A stretch of DNA of 64,000 nt from Raphanus sativus (lineage: Eukaryota; Streptophyta; Magnoliopsida; Brassicales; Brassicaceae), in contig NC_079512.1 of assembly GCF_000801105.2 (NCBI RefSeq), positions 29,591,848 through 29,655,847 on the forward strand, read 5' to 3'. Under the pieces are notes generated by a model. The model made no database searches and had not been told where the DNA came from. It saw only the letters and a list, made by a program, of their open reading frames with translations. Below, piece by piece: positions 1-12,439 of the stretch. Positions within the stretch are counted from its first letter, which is position 1. Every line of letters begins with the position of its first letter. The position numbers and the translations under genes were made by a program.

Positions 1-557
1 AAAAAAAAAAGGTATTATATTTCAACGAATATTCAAATATATACTACAACGATGGAAAAATGTTTCATTGTGGAGCTAACTCTGAGTTTAAATTTTAATT
101 TGAATTACAAGAACGATGAATGATGATGATATAGATTGATAATGATATTTGCGGATAAGATCAAACTGTAAGTTAAACGTCACTATAGATTGTGTTTCCT
201 TTCCTGTTTAGATAAGAAAACATATATTACACTTTCAGTTGTTCAACTTTTTTGACATTGCTATTTCTAGTCTATGTAAATTGGATTTTATAGCATATAA
301 TAGGAGTGGACTAGTGGAGTATATATATAAACACAGACGCAACATCCGTTTTATCCAAATCTTCTCGAATTGCGAGAGCGATTACGTAACCTTCGCATTA
401 CATTTTTAAGAAAAACAAATCTTTTTTAAATTGGTTGTTAATTAGATTAATCATATGAACTAGAGGACAAAATCACCAAAGCCCCCATTAAAGCTGGAGA
501 TATAGAATCAGTCTTCTTCTTCCTCCCCCTTAGAGATATATTTTTGCGTTGAAGAAA
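1..557 (+). promoter_or_regulatory. Upstream region and 5' leader of the arabinokinase gene
   Basis: AT-rich DNA without a convincing coding region. A TATA-like run (TATATATATAA) lies at about 320-330, some 230 bases before the ATG at 558, and the leader just before the ATG is pyrimidine-rich (about 510-532). Promoter role is inferred from position only. Confidence 0.5.
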
Positions 558-3500
558 ATGAGGATTGACGAAAACGAAGGCGTCTCCGCTTCCAGCAAGC
601 ACCTAGTCTTCGCTTACTACGTCACTGGACATGGCTTCGGCCACGCCACTCGCGTCGTCGAGGTTCTATTCTCACTCTCTCTCTCTCTCTCTCTCTGGAT
701 CGTCCTGGTGTATTCTTCCATCGTTAGTTCGATCGTGGCTAATTTTGTGGAATTTCAGGTTGTCCGTCACTTGATCGCGGCCGGGCACGACGTTCATGTC
801 GTCACCGGCGCGCCTGATTTCGTCTTCACGTCCGAGATTGAGTCCCCTAGGCTTAAGATTCGAAAGGTTTGCTGTCGATCATTTACTTTAGCTTACTGGG
901 AAACATAAGGAGGATAGTTATTGATTTTATTGGGGGGGGGGGGGATGTTACTTAGGTTCTTTTGGACTGTGGAGCTGTGCAAGCTGATGCTTTGACTGTT
1001 GATCGTCTTGCCTCCTTAGAAAAGGTTTTTTTCTTTCTTTTAACTCATGTGATTCTTCTTGCTCCATGTTGGTCTCTTCTCTTTGATTGCAATTTCTCTA
1101 TGTGATTGCTTCGTGTTTCCACAGTATGTCGAAACAGCTGTGGTTCCTCGAGCTGAAATCTTGAAAACAGAAGTGGAGTGGCTTCATTCTATCAGATCCG
1201 ATTTCGTGGTAATTAACTTTTTTTTTTCATACAATCAATCAATCTCAGCAACTTTACTGGGACTTTTGCTTTGTAAAATTACCATGAGAGAAATGTTGTC
1301 ATTTGTTACAAACAGGTGTCTGATGTTGTCCCTGTCGCGTGCCGTGCAGCGGCTGATGCTGGGATACGTTCTGTCTGTGTCACCAATTTCAGGTGACATT
1401 TTTTTAATATTCTATTTGTCAGTTTTGGTGTGTCTTGTTTTGGCCTGAGTTCTTTAGCTTGTTGTTGTAGTCCACGTTCACAGCCAAGCTTTTGTTATCA
1501 ATTGTGTTCAACTCCCCTGGTTTAGAAGAAATTTTTTTATAGTGAAACTCTTATGAATTGATTTTGAAATTTGTTTCTTGTAGTTGGGATTTTATCTATG
1601 CTGAGTACGTGATGGCTGCTGGATATCACCATCGCTCCATCGTTTGGCAGGTTGTTTTTTGTTTTTGTTTTTGTAAAAGCTATAGAATACTCGTTTTTGT
1701 TAGCTTGTAAGATGTGGTCAGTACCGTATATTTTGGAGTTAATACATTGCTTCTCTAACATAGATAGCTGAAGATTATTCTCATTGCGAGTTCCTAATAC
1801 GCCTCCCAGGGTATTGTCCAAGTATGCAACATTTCTAAACTTCGATTTGTTTCTTTTTGTTTTAGAAAAAATATTTTCTTTCATTTCTTCCTACTGTGTT
1901 CTGCTTTACTGCCTTACCTCTGTTTCCTTGTTATTTCCTAGTGCCTGCTTTTCGCGATGTCATCGATGTACCATTAGTAGTGAGGAGACTTCATAAATCT
2001 CGCAAGGAGGTCTGTTCAACAACATTTTATTGATTTTATCTTTGTCGAAAGAACAAGCCAAATAACATATATTGCCCCTTTTTGATCAGGTGAGGAAAGA
2101 ACTCGGGATTGCTGAAGATGTGAATGTTGTTATACTCAATTTTGGTGGACAGGTCTGGTTGTTTGCTCTTCCATTTGAAATCTCTCTGGTTTTATGTCTA
2201 ATGTGTTCTACATATTTGCGCATTGACCAGGCATAACTTATCCATAGCCATGCTCATTGATCATGTTTGCGTAATGATTATTTTGGAGTACTGAAAATAT
2301 CAAATCCTCATTTGTAGCTATGTTGTATTTTTCTCATTTGCAGCCCTCAGGGTGGAATTTGAAGGAAGCATCACTACCGACCGGGTGGCTGTGTTTGGTA
2401 TCTCTTAAAATTCACCCTGCGTCTGTTTATGTATACTCCCAAGTTGGATTTATACTGTTCTTTAAACTTATCACTATGTTTTTCAGGTTTGCGGCGCATC
2501 TGAGACCCAAGAGCTTCCACCAAATTTTGTAAAGCTTGCTAAGGATGCTTATACGCCTGATATTATAGCTGCATCTGACTGTATGCTTGGTCAGTATGCA
2601 ACCTGATGAAGATACAATCAATAAGATTAGATGGTTATGGGTGTGTTATATAATAGAGGTTTCCATGGTTTCAGGAAAAATTGGCTATGGCACTGTCAGT
2701 GAAGCTCTTTCGTACAAGATTCCGTTTGTCTTTGTGCGCAGAGATTATTTCAATGAAGAACCATTTCTCAGAAATATGCTCGAGGTTCAACTAATTCCTC
2801 TTTTCATTCCGACTGTCTTTTCCTTATTAAACTCAGTTCGTACACTTTAAATATTTGGACTGTATGCTCAAATTTCCTAGTCACGTATATTGGGCAGTTT
2901 TATCAATGTGGTGTTGAGATGATCAGGAGAGACCTATTAATGGGCCAATGGACGCCATATCTTGAACGTGCAGTTAGCTTGAAACCTTGCTACGAGGGTG
3001 GCATCAATGGTGGGGAGGTAAATGCTCCATCGTGTTTTCACATATCTCTTAAGCTGGCAAAATTTGAGAATTGATGAAGCCCTCTTCTGAAATTCATACG
3101 GCCGTAAATTAACTCTTTTTTTTTTGCTTTTGCACACTGGCGCAATGATAGATTGCGGCGCACATTTTACAGGAGACGGCCATTGGAAGACATTGTGCTT
3201 CCGATAAGGTAAAGTTTGTATCTAAATTTAATTTAAATCATCAAGATATTATTAGGTTCCTGAGTATTGTGCCATGAAAAGTATCTTGTGCGTTGGATTC
3301 TTTGATATCATAGCAGCAGAATCATTCTTTGAAGAAAATTATGTTGAGGATTTCAGTTGGGACTTTTGTGTGTCACAGTTAAGTGGTGCAAGAAGATTAC
3401 GTGATGCAATAATCCTGGGATATCAACTACAGAGGGTCCCTGGAAGGGACATTGCAATTCCGGAGTGGTATTCAAGGGCTGAAAATGAACTAGGTCAATC

Positions 3501-6500
3501 TGCTGGATCATCACCTACGTTTCAAGTGAACGAGAACAACTCATTGGTGGAGTCGTACGTATTGTTTTTGTGTAGCTATTTTCAAATTTTCGTTTCTTTT
3601 TAATTTTCTTCATCCTGTCACTTATCTTGCAGCTGTAGCGATGATTTTGATATCCTTCAAGGTGACGTTCAAGGTCTTTCAGATACATGGACATTCCTTA
3701 AGAGTTTAGCCAAGCTAGATTCTATTCATGATTCTGAAAAGAGTATGGAGAAGAAAACCATGCGTGAGCGAAAAGCTGCTGGTGGGCTTTTCAATTGGGA
3801 GGTAGCTTATTCTTTTTTTCCCTGACTTACTTGTAGCTCACAGAGAGCATGCTACATAGAGCTAAAACAAAAATTAATGGCCCGAGGCCATCCCTATGTC
3901 TTGCAAAAATCAACTTGCAATTTCCAAAACAAAGGTTTTATTACGAGTGTTTTTGGAAATCGCAGTTATATGGTGGCATCATTACTTTTAATCGTTGCGA
4001 TCATCTTTCGTAAAAAACCGTCATGCAATCAGTTTAAGTTAGCTTTTTTTTTTTTTTGAACAACGTTTAAGTTAGCTTCTTATAACTCTGAATTGGGTTG
4101 TTATCTGTTGAGAAAAACCTTTTTACTTTTTCAGGATGAAATATTTGTTGCCAGAGCACCTGGAAGGTTAGATGTGATGGGTGGAATTGCTGACTATTCA
4201 GGAAGCCTTGTCTTGCAGGTCGGTTGTGTCTGATTTTTATTTTGGTTTGGTATCTACTCTTGAAGGGATTAAATTTTCAGTAGTTAAAACTTATTGAGCA
4301 ATTCTTTAAGTCCCTATCTTGCAAAACATTATTCTATCTTCTACAGTATGTAGTAATTCCGAAGCCAATAACTTCCTCCTTGTCAGAGTATCTTCTATTT
4401 TGATTGACCTTGAACATTTCCTTATTTTGTGTTCCCTTAACTTCAGATGCCAATAAGAGAAGCTTGTCATGTAGCTCTTCAAAGAAACCATCCCGGAAAA
4501 CATAGACTGTGGAAACATGCGCAAGCCCGACAGCAAGCTAAGGGACAAGTAGCAACACCGGTTCTCCAAATTGTAAGTAAAGAGTATTTGAATGAATTCT
4601 TTATATGGCCATCGCGGACTTGCTTTTACAATAACTGCATTGTCCTAGCTTAAGGCTTTACTCTATGGTCCTGCTGTGACTTCCTTTCATATTTGTATTT
4701 TAGGTCTCATATGGGTCTGAGATCAGCAATCGTGCCCCTACTTTTGACATGGATTTGTCTGATTTCATGGATGGTGATGAACCAATTTCTTATGAAAAAG
4801 CGAGGAAATTCTTTGCTCAGGATCCTGCACAGAAGTGAGTCTTTCCTCTGTTATTTGAAATACTTCTTTCATTTTTCTCCGTTAACAAGATAATACTATC
4901 TTCCAGGTGGGCAGCATATGTTGCTGGGACAATCTTGGTATTGATGACAGAACTTGGCGTCCGTTTTGAAGATAGCCTCAGCTTGCTGGTTCGTTGTTTT
5001 TTCCCATCCTTTTAGAACTTTTCATTCTCTACTGCAGAATCCCTCCTGATCCATATTTGTTTCTTTACCGTTTTTAATTTTGCATTTACTATCTGTTGGT
5101 AAATCTTTTTTGCCTTGTTCTTTGTTCTAATGCACATACATTAGTTTAACATGTTCTATGAGTGAAGTCATGAAAACTGTAGAGAATGTGTTCAAGAGTT
5201 AGAATACCCAATAGTAGGATAAGAAGTTAGCAGTCCTGGGTTTTGACATCCCCTTAAGAGAGCCACATTTACTAAGTCTTCCAGTTATAACTTTGGCAAA
5301 CTATGATCCATCTGGGCACTAGTCCAGTTCTATTTTGAGTTTCCTAAAAAGCCTCAGACTTGTTCCCATTATTTTGTTTTTTCGTGTTATGCATATATAA
5401 CGAATGTTAGAGCTAAAGGGCTGATTATTTGTTTTCTTAGGTTTCTTCTGCTGTACCTGAAGGTAAAGGTGTATCTTCATCTGCTGCTGTGGAGGTGGCG
5501 AGTATGTCCGCAATAGCTGCTGCGCATGGTAAGTCTCTTTAACATATTCTCATAAATGAGAGTCATATGGTCACGACGTTGGTGAAAAAGGCGTCATATG
5601 AGATAGCTAAGTACACCAAAAAGGAACACGGAAATTTGAATATACGCATCTTAGTTTTGCCTATTCCAACAATTGTGTGATCACATGTGCAGGACTGACT
5701 ATCAGCCCTCGAGATCTTGCTATACTCTGCCAAAAGGTTTCATGTTCAGCATTATAGTGACTCCTTTCCTGACTTTGTGCAATGCTTGTGTTTTCTAATT
5801 CTCTTCTGCTGCCTTCTAGGTGGAGAATCATATTGTTGGAGCTCCATGTGGTGTTATGGATCAGATGACCTCGTCCTGTGGGGAAGCCAACAAACTGTTG
5901 GCCATGATCTGCCAAGTAGGTCTTAGAAACACAAGTTGTTTTATAGCACATACGATATCGCAATTCTTTCTGTCCATGATCTCCCAAGTAGGTCTTTAGT
6001 TGATTTTATCTACTCCTTTTGTTTCTAAATTTTTTTTGATAAAACATGTAGCCTGCAGAAGTAATTGGACTTGTTGAGATTCCCAACCATGTCAGATTTT
6101 GGGGAATCGACTCTGGAATTCGACATAGGTAGGTGGTCTTTCTCTGTTCTCCTCTCTTACGGCCTCACGCGTTTCATACACTCTCAATTCTGTAGAGAAT
6201 AATTTTATTTTTCTTCGTTTACTCAAAAGATTGCAGACTCACTGAGCTTTTTATATATCATTTATCAACTTTGTCCTGCAGCGTTGGAGGTGCAGACTAT
6301 GGGTCAGTCAGAGTTGGTGCCTACATGGGGAGGAAGATGATAAAATCAATGGCGTCTTCTATTCTGTCTCAATCAGTGTTGAATAGTAATGGAGGCCACC
6401 CGGAAGAAATAGAGGATGAAGGGATTGAGCTACTTGAGTCTGAAGCTTCGCTAGATTACTTGTGCAATTTGTCTCCTCACAGGTGTGGACACAAGTGGTT

Positions 6501-7439
6501 GAAACCATCCATGTTCTCAACTTGCAAAAGATTTCGAACCATTTCCTAATTTAACACACCTTTGGTAATCCTCGTAAGCTTTGGTTATGTTGCAGATATG
6601 AAGCCCGTTATGCTGATAAGCTTCCAGATTTCATGCTGGGTCAGACATTCATTGATGAATACTCGGATCATGACGATCCGGTCACTGTGATTGATCAAAA
6701 ACGTTCGTACAGTGTTAAAGCTCCTGCCAGACACCCTATATACGAAAACTTCCGGGTCAAGGTACGTCTTTAGTTATTGAAGAGAATGTGTAGCATTACA
6801 TAATATCTTCGATTTTTTAATTCCTTTATAGCTGTTTCATATCATGTGCTGGCTTCTTGTGTAGACCTTTAAAGCCCTTTTGACTTCTGCAACATCAGAT
6901 GAGCAACTTACCGCTCTTGGAGGACTTCTTTATCAGGTATTACATCAAACTATAGATTGAGTTATGTAAGATAAGGGAATTAATATCTTGATGTTTTTTG
7001 TGTGTCTTATCCTTGTTTGGTCAGTGTCACTATAGCTACAGCGCGTGCGGACTAGGATCGGACGGAACCAACAGGCTGGTCCAGTTAGTACAAGGGATGC
7101 AGCACAACAAGTCTACAACAGATGATGGAACTTTGTATGGAGCTAAAATCACTGGCGGTGGGTCCGGGGGGACAGTTTGCGTCATAGGCCGTAACTCATT
7201 GCGCAGCAGCCAACAAATTCTGGAAGTAAACACTCTTAGATTTCAATTTTGATATATACTTAGTATAAGCCCTTGGGTAAATGTTATATGTATTAATGGG
7301 GTGGTGGTGAAATGTATTGTTTCAGATTCAGCAGAGGTACAAAGCTGCGACAGGGTATTTGCCGCTCATATTCGAAGGTTCCTCACCTGGAGCTGGCAAG
7401 TTCGGTTACCTCAGGATCCGACGTCGTGTCTCTCTCTGA
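558..7439 (+). CDS. ARA1: L-arabinokinase (ARA1/ISA1-like), 29 exons, 989 aa
   Basis: Phosphorylates free L-arabinose to L-arabinose 1-phosphate for salvage into UDP-arabinose; cytosolic or membrane-associated in the family. Exons: 558-662, 759-866, 956-1024, 1125-1208, 1316-1392, 1584-1650, 1764-1821, 1942-2009, 2090-2152, 2344-2397, 2487-2589, 2675-2784, 2898-3017, 3152-3208, 3379-3554, 3633-3801, 4135-4218, 4447-4572, 4704-4834, 4907-4988, 5441-5528, 5693-5736, 5820-5915, 6052-6128, 6282-6482, 6596-6761, 6865-6936, 7025-7225, 7326-7439. All junctions are GT-AG and the frame stays open. The N-terminal half (about 1-360) is the glycosyltransferase-like domain (GHGFGHATR near the start). The C-terminal half is a GHMP kinase: galactokinase-type [12 protein letters not shown] near residue 506, [11 protein letters not shown] near 642, and the glycine-rich [10 protein letters not shown] near 930. 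Start chosen at the ATG that begins MRIDENEG, as in Arabidopsis. Identity is secure; a few exon edges could shift by a codon. Confidence 0.95.
932..944. repeat. Run of 13 G in ARA1 intron 2
   Basis: Thirteen consecutive G bases between exon 2 and exon 3 of the arabinokinase gene, about 10 bases before the exon 3 acceptor. Unusual in otherwise AT-rich introns; its length may vary or be misread. Confidence 0.9.
4032..4078. repeat. Micro-insertion: poly(T) between 14-bp direct repeats (ARA1 intron 16)
   Basis: The 14-mer gtttaagttagctt occurs at 4032-4045 and 4065-4078. Between them are only 19 bases: a T run followed by gaacaac. On the minus strand this reads as ...TTC followed by poly(A). The structure matches an extremely 5'-truncated retroelement insertion with its target-site duplication. 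Confidence 0.75.
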
Positions 7440-8772
7440 TTCCCCCATTCAGCCTCTCTCCTTAATTTGGTAGACACTTTATTATTGTTTGTTTCGTCAA
7501 GCATACGTTACGTTCCTTAAAATCATATCCTTAAAGAGTTTCATCTAAAAAAAATAAGATAAATTAGGTCGGTTCTTTTCAAAGTAGTAAATGAAGCTTG
7601 TGCATACACTGCAACGTTACTTTAAAGAAAAAAGAAAACAATTGCTCTTCACTTCTTCAGTTAACCGAGTTACTGGCTTACTATGTGTGTATGTGAATAT
7701 GGAAGTAGTAAATAAGCTGAGAACAAGTTGGTAAGGTGGGTGGGTTATAGAGAATGGGTAAAGGATTGCTAAAATATCATACTTGCACGGTTCCCGATGA
7801 TTTTTAATGCCCATCACTTTTTCTATGCCTTTCTAAAATCATTAATTAAAATGATGATAGTGTCCTTATTACTAGTACTCTATACATTAAATGTTAAGGC
7901 TCGTCAACACATATTTATACGCCGGTTTGAGCTTGATAGCTGACCAATTCTATGGTGTTCAAAACAAATCAAAAACTGACCAGTTATATACAAAATCGTA
8001 ACTGAATCTATTTAGACAAATAGTAAAAGAAGAAGAAGAGAGCAGAGATCTGAACAATATGAAAAGGCACTTGTACTGATAAACGAGTTACCGACATGAT
8101 TCACGTGTGTGCTCACTTTCATTCTTACGCGTTCTCATCGGATCCAGTGGAGCTTCCTTCATCCAACCGTCCTTATTCTCACACGTGTCTTTCTGCATCC
8201 AACATTGTTCATCATCGTATTCAAAATGCAATAGGTTTTAGGCTTTTAGCTGAAATAACCACCGTCCAAATAATACAATCGTTTTGAGCTGAGTCTTTTT
8301 CTAAATTATTCTTGAGTTGAGTTTCGTTAACAACTGCTAAAGTCCTTAACATAATCAATCGAAAGGCGGTATTGTGAGAGTAATGATTTTCAATGTAGAA
8401 AGGTTTGGTAAATCACGTGGTATACATAATGCTAGCCTATATTGGACACTATGGCTTGCATCAAATCACAGACTATAGACACTTTTTTTACTACTGTAGT
8501 TCTCAAAAAAAAAATTAAAATATAAGATTCCATTCTGACGTAAATATATTTGTAAAATTTACCGTAGAAAATTGTTACTGAAAAGAAAAAGAGAAAACAA
8601 ATGGTGAGAAATAAAAGGAAGAATCGGACATAATCTACACGTTCTTCTGATTCACTCTAACACTTGTGCCCGCTCTCTTCTTTGTCTTCTTCCCTCCTTC
8701 CTCCGTCCTCAAATTTGCTTCGTTCACTTACAGATTCTCTCACCAGACACAAACTCCAGATTCACTCCGACA
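7440..8772 (+). promoter_or_regulatory. ARA1 3' flank and promoter of the proline-rich gene, with three CACGTG boxes
   Basis: No supported gene lies here. Palindromic CACGTG G-boxes occur at 8102-8107 (TTCACGTGTG), 8182-8187 (CACACGTGTCT) and 8414-8419 (ATCACGTGG), that is 350-670 bases before the ATG at 8773. ACGTG-core elements bind bZIP/bHLH factors such as ABFs and PIFs. Control of the downstream gene by them is inferred from position. Confidence 0.5.
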
Positions 8773-9303
8773 ATGGAAACATTCCGAACATTCCATCTCT
8801 TCTTTTTCTTCTCTCACTTTATCTTCTTGACGACACACACTACGCTTACGTCCGCAAACTCTCAGATCGTTGACTGTACAATGTGCACGTCTTGCGACAA
8901 TCCATGTCAGCCAAATCCCTCTCCTCCACCACCGACTCCATCTCCGCCACCTCCAACCACGACCACTGCCTGTCCTCCGCCTCCTAGCTCTGGGGGTGGT
9001 GGTAGTGGTGGTCCTTACTATTACTACCCACCTCCTTCTCAGTCTAGCTCTTACCGCCCACCACCGTCTTCCTCCGGCGATGGTGGCTACGTTTATCCAC
9101 CGCCTAAAAGTGGAGGAAACTATCCTTTTACGCCGCCGCCGAACCCAATCGTTCCTTACTTTCCGTTTTACTACTACAACCCTCCGCCGCAATCTGTCGT
9201 GTTGTCTGGATCCGTTGGGAAAACAAGTTTCTCTTACGGGTTTTCATTTGCGTTAGTTTTTGCTCTTTGTTTCAGTATGTTGCTTCTAAATAATACAGGT
9301 TAA
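8773..9303 (+). CDS. Small proline-rich secreted/GPI-type protein (At4g16140-like), 176 aa
   Basis: Single exon. Residues 1 to about 29 form a hydrophobic signal peptide rich in Phe (FHLFFFFSHFIFL). A short Cys-rich part follows (CTMCTSCDNPC), then Pro-rich stretches with SPPPP and PPPP motifs, a Gly/Tyr block, further PPP/Tyr segments, and a hydrophobic C-terminal tail (FSFALVFALCFSMLLL) that looks like a GPI-attachment signal. This is the make-up of small extensin-like cell-wall or membrane-anchored proline-rich proteins. The function of the Arabidopsis counterpart is not known to me. Position directly after ARA1 matches Arabidopsis order. Overlapping frames on both strands are shadows of the low-complexity sequence. 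Confidence 0.85.
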   Translation: METFRTFHLFFFFSHFIFLTTHTTLTSANSQIVDCTMCTSCDNPCQPNPSPPPPTPSPPPPTTTTACPPPPSSGGGGSGGPYYYYPPPSQSSSYRPPPSSSGDGGYVYPPPKSGGNYPFTPPPNPIVPYFPFYYYNPPPQSVVLSGSVGKTSFSYGFSFALVFALCFSMLLLNNTG

Positions 9304-10715
9304 AGAAGATGATAGAGGTTACTTGTAACAACAAGAAAAATCCTCATCTCTTTGCAGAGAAGATGACATATGCATATGAGAGATCTTTACGCTACAGATT
9401 CAGAACGGTGAATGTTGTTTCTTCATTTTCCTTTTCTTTTTCTTCACTTGTCTTCGCTTGTATGAGTAGATATATATTTGTAATTCCATCTCTTTTAACA
9501 ATTTTATGAATGTAGTTTCTTCCCCTTTTTCATAATATTAAAAATAAATAAATGGGAATTGTCTCTATTTTGGGTTTTAGTTACTTTTATGTGAAATTGC
9601 TACTTTTATGTGCTTACATTCCAATTTCAACAAACTGTTTGATGCTAAATAGGAGTATGGTTAAAATTTAAATGACAAACAGAAGCATTTTTCCTAAGAA
9701 GAACAAATAGGACTTACTGATATTGGTTGGTGGAGGTTTTTGAGGATGATAAAAGTTGATCCTCTGTCTGATTAGTCTCTTCTTTGTTTTAACTTCTGGT
9801 TTTGGGAGTTTAATCCTTTGGCTGATGCTGGTTTTAGCATTTTTGTGGCATCTTCTCGCCTAGTTAACCTTGTAACCTTCTGTGGTCATGTGAATATTTG
9901 GCTTTAACCTAGTAGTATATTCTACATTGATGGGAAAAAAGGAGTTACTGGATATTGAAGATAATACACCAGAAACTTATTTGGATACTATTTATTTTTG
10001 TTATTCGAAAAAATCGAAACCGCAATAAATGATTTTGGGTCTACATGTTTACCAAGCATCTGATGTAAGTTGATGTCTAATTTGAACAAGAATAATATTT
10101 TGATGATTTTGACACTATAATTGAACGCATAATGATATGAACACGTTTTGAAGTTAACAATACCAAGCAAACCTTTAAAATTTCCAAAATGCAAAATTTC
10201 AGCAGTCACGCATAATTGATGTACTAAAAATTAAGTTCAGATGATGTCTTTCCAAAATTCATGTTTAGATGATTTACTGAACTTAATTATAAAACCATTT
10301 GAAGTACTTTTTAAATTTGAAACCTATTTTAAGTAATTTGAACTTCTGGTTAAAAAGATTCACATTTTTAGGATACATCCGTCTGACCTTGAAGAAAAGT
10401 TTGTGTAGAAAGAAACCCTTAACCTTGGGTCAGAGGCTAAGAGCAGAGAGATCATGGGACGAAGAGAAAAACACTCTGACTATGCTATTTTCTGCAATTT
10501 AATAGGAAAAAGTTTCGTAATATTTCATTCCCACAAATTTAGCAACCCATCTTACACTTATTTCTTGACTTGCTCATGTTATTATGTTTCCCTAGACACA
10601 TTATTTTTCTGTGTTCTAGAACGAGCATACAACTAACAAGTCGTCATTAATTTGCTGTTGCTGATTGGTAATTTCCCTTGATTTTTAGATCCAGTTACCC
10701 TGCTCTAGTAGAAAT

Positions 10716-11585
10716 AAAAAGCCTCATATTTCAAGAAGCCACCATACCAGCTAAAGTAATTTAAATACAATGAAATAAACTTATAGAGCCGAAGCATCAC
10801 TCTAAACATAGATGCATACAATTTTTTTTTTGAATAAATATTAAATTTATTCATCAAAAAACCTCTATACAACTGGTGTATATTGTTTACTTCTTTTAAA
10901 AATCAAATATGCTAAACTCAAACTACTCCAACCTTAAAATAAAAAAAGCTCATTTTACTGCAGGAGATCCTCCTTCCCTTTGATCTTCTTCGCACTCAAT
11001 AGGCTAATTCTATTTTGTATCCCTTTCTCGGTTACTATTTTTATCACAGCTAGAGGCATCATCTTATCTCCATGTCTAACCTTGTTACGTTCTCTCCAAA
11101 TTGCATATAGAACCGCTTGAAATGCATAACATATGCAAAACAAGCTCTTTTTTCCCTAGCCTTATCTATGATAATAGACAGGATCTTAGGCCAGAGCTTT
11201 GTATACGAGCTACCAAGAAAACCCTTTGCTACATATTTCTAAACTTGAGCAGTGTAAGCACAATAAAAAAAGAGATGACTTCTCGTTTCATTCGCAGCTT
11301 TACAAAGCTTCATCAATACCTCGGCTCCATTTTGCTACTCTATCTATCGTTGATAATCGATCTTTTATAGCATACATTATTCTAGCCAATGGTAACCTAT
11401 ACAATGATGATACAAACACACACAAAAAGCCTCATATTTCAAGAAGCCACCAAACCAGCTAAAGTAATTTAAATACAATGAAATAAACTTATAGAACCAA
11501 AGCATCACTCTAAACATAAATGCATACATTAGTGATTAGTCTAGCCAATGGTAACCTATACAATGATGATACAAACACACACAAA
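10716..11585. repeat. Tandem duplication of a ~162-bp unit, one copy interrupted by a LINE
   Basis: Segment A (10716-10822) is repeated at 11424-11530 with about four mismatches in 105 bases. Segment B (11381-11426) is repeated identically at 11540-11585. In the second unit A and B are almost contiguous; in the first they are separated by the LINE fragment. The second unit therefore shows the pre-insertion state. Confidence 0.85.
10823..11368 (-). mobile_element. 5'-truncated LINE (non-LTR retrotransposon) 3' end
   Basis: On the minus strand, degenerate reading (about 11340-10955) gives the C-terminal zinc-finger region typical of plant LINE reverse transcriptases: a SHLFFYCAY-like stretch, then FQAVLYAIWRERNKVRHG and a basic tail ending at about 10955. 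Several stops and a frameshift break it upstream of about 11143. A 3' UTR follows and ends in TTC plus poly(A), seen as the T run at 10822-10831. The flanks tgcatacaat (10813-10822) and agcatacatt (11369-11378) look like the target-site duplication. It is a dead, truncated copy. Confidence 0.8.
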
Positions 11586-12439
11586 GGTTCACAAATTACT
11601 AAATAGTCAATAGATGTTTTTTAATAGCACTAGATTTCAAAAATAGTGATTATAATTTTTTAATAAAAGTTATGCTTGAATAACGGCTTTTAGTGCAAAA
11701 CACCTCAAACTAACTGAATACGCTGTAGTTTTGTTCGAACTTGATCATGGGCACCATGGGCTGGGCTTGACTATATGCAGACTAAGCTATTATTCAATGT
11801 TGGTAATCTTTTATTATATTAGTATTGTGAAGACAAAAAAGAAGTGGGGTATGAAAATCAGAAAAAAGAATCGCATGAAAATGAGAAGAGAGAGGTGCGT
11901 GGATGGGGCCGTCTCCATCATCTTCTCATTTTTCATTTCACCCCCAACATAAGCCCAAAAGTCGTGAGCTGTTTTATAGCTGTCCCGTTCTGATATCACG
12001 CACTCGAAAAGCGCGTCGAAACGGGGTCACATCGAGTTGTACGAGAGATAAGAGGGAACAGCTGGTATTTATGGGGATTTTTGAAAAAACAAAATAATTC
12101 AAATTTTCAAATTCATTTAAATCATTGACAAACGAAAAAAATGCCGGGACCATGATTATATTTTTTTTCCAGATGTAATAAAATACTTATCATCAGAAAG
12201 TGGCTAAAAAATACCTCAAGTAGCATGTTAAAAGTAAAAAAGCTAACTATATTAGACTGAAGAAATAATTAGTAAAATAGAATAACATTAGCTTGGGCTA
12301 CAAAAAACAATTCCGACAGGATTACATATTTATATTTATGTTAAATATCTCTTCATTCCTCATTTCATTACTAACTTATTTTCCCCAATCTCTCTCAAAC
12401 CACTCAGACAAAAAAAAAGAGAGAGTTGAGAACCAAAAC

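Larger units (their letters stand above)
9304..12439. other. Gene-free interval with a LINE fragment and a local tandem duplication
   Basis: AT-rich spacer between the proline-rich gene and the 3' end of the GATA gene. The only structured content I can support is the LINE remnant at 10823-11368 inside a duplicated block (10716-11585), described separately. The short open frames elsewhere have no recognisable protein character. Confidence 0.6.

Noticed and set aside
8740..9192. Minus-strand Arg-rich open frame over the proline-rich gene
   Set aside because: Antisense shadow of Pro/Ser codons; composition is unlike a real protein and there are no motifs.
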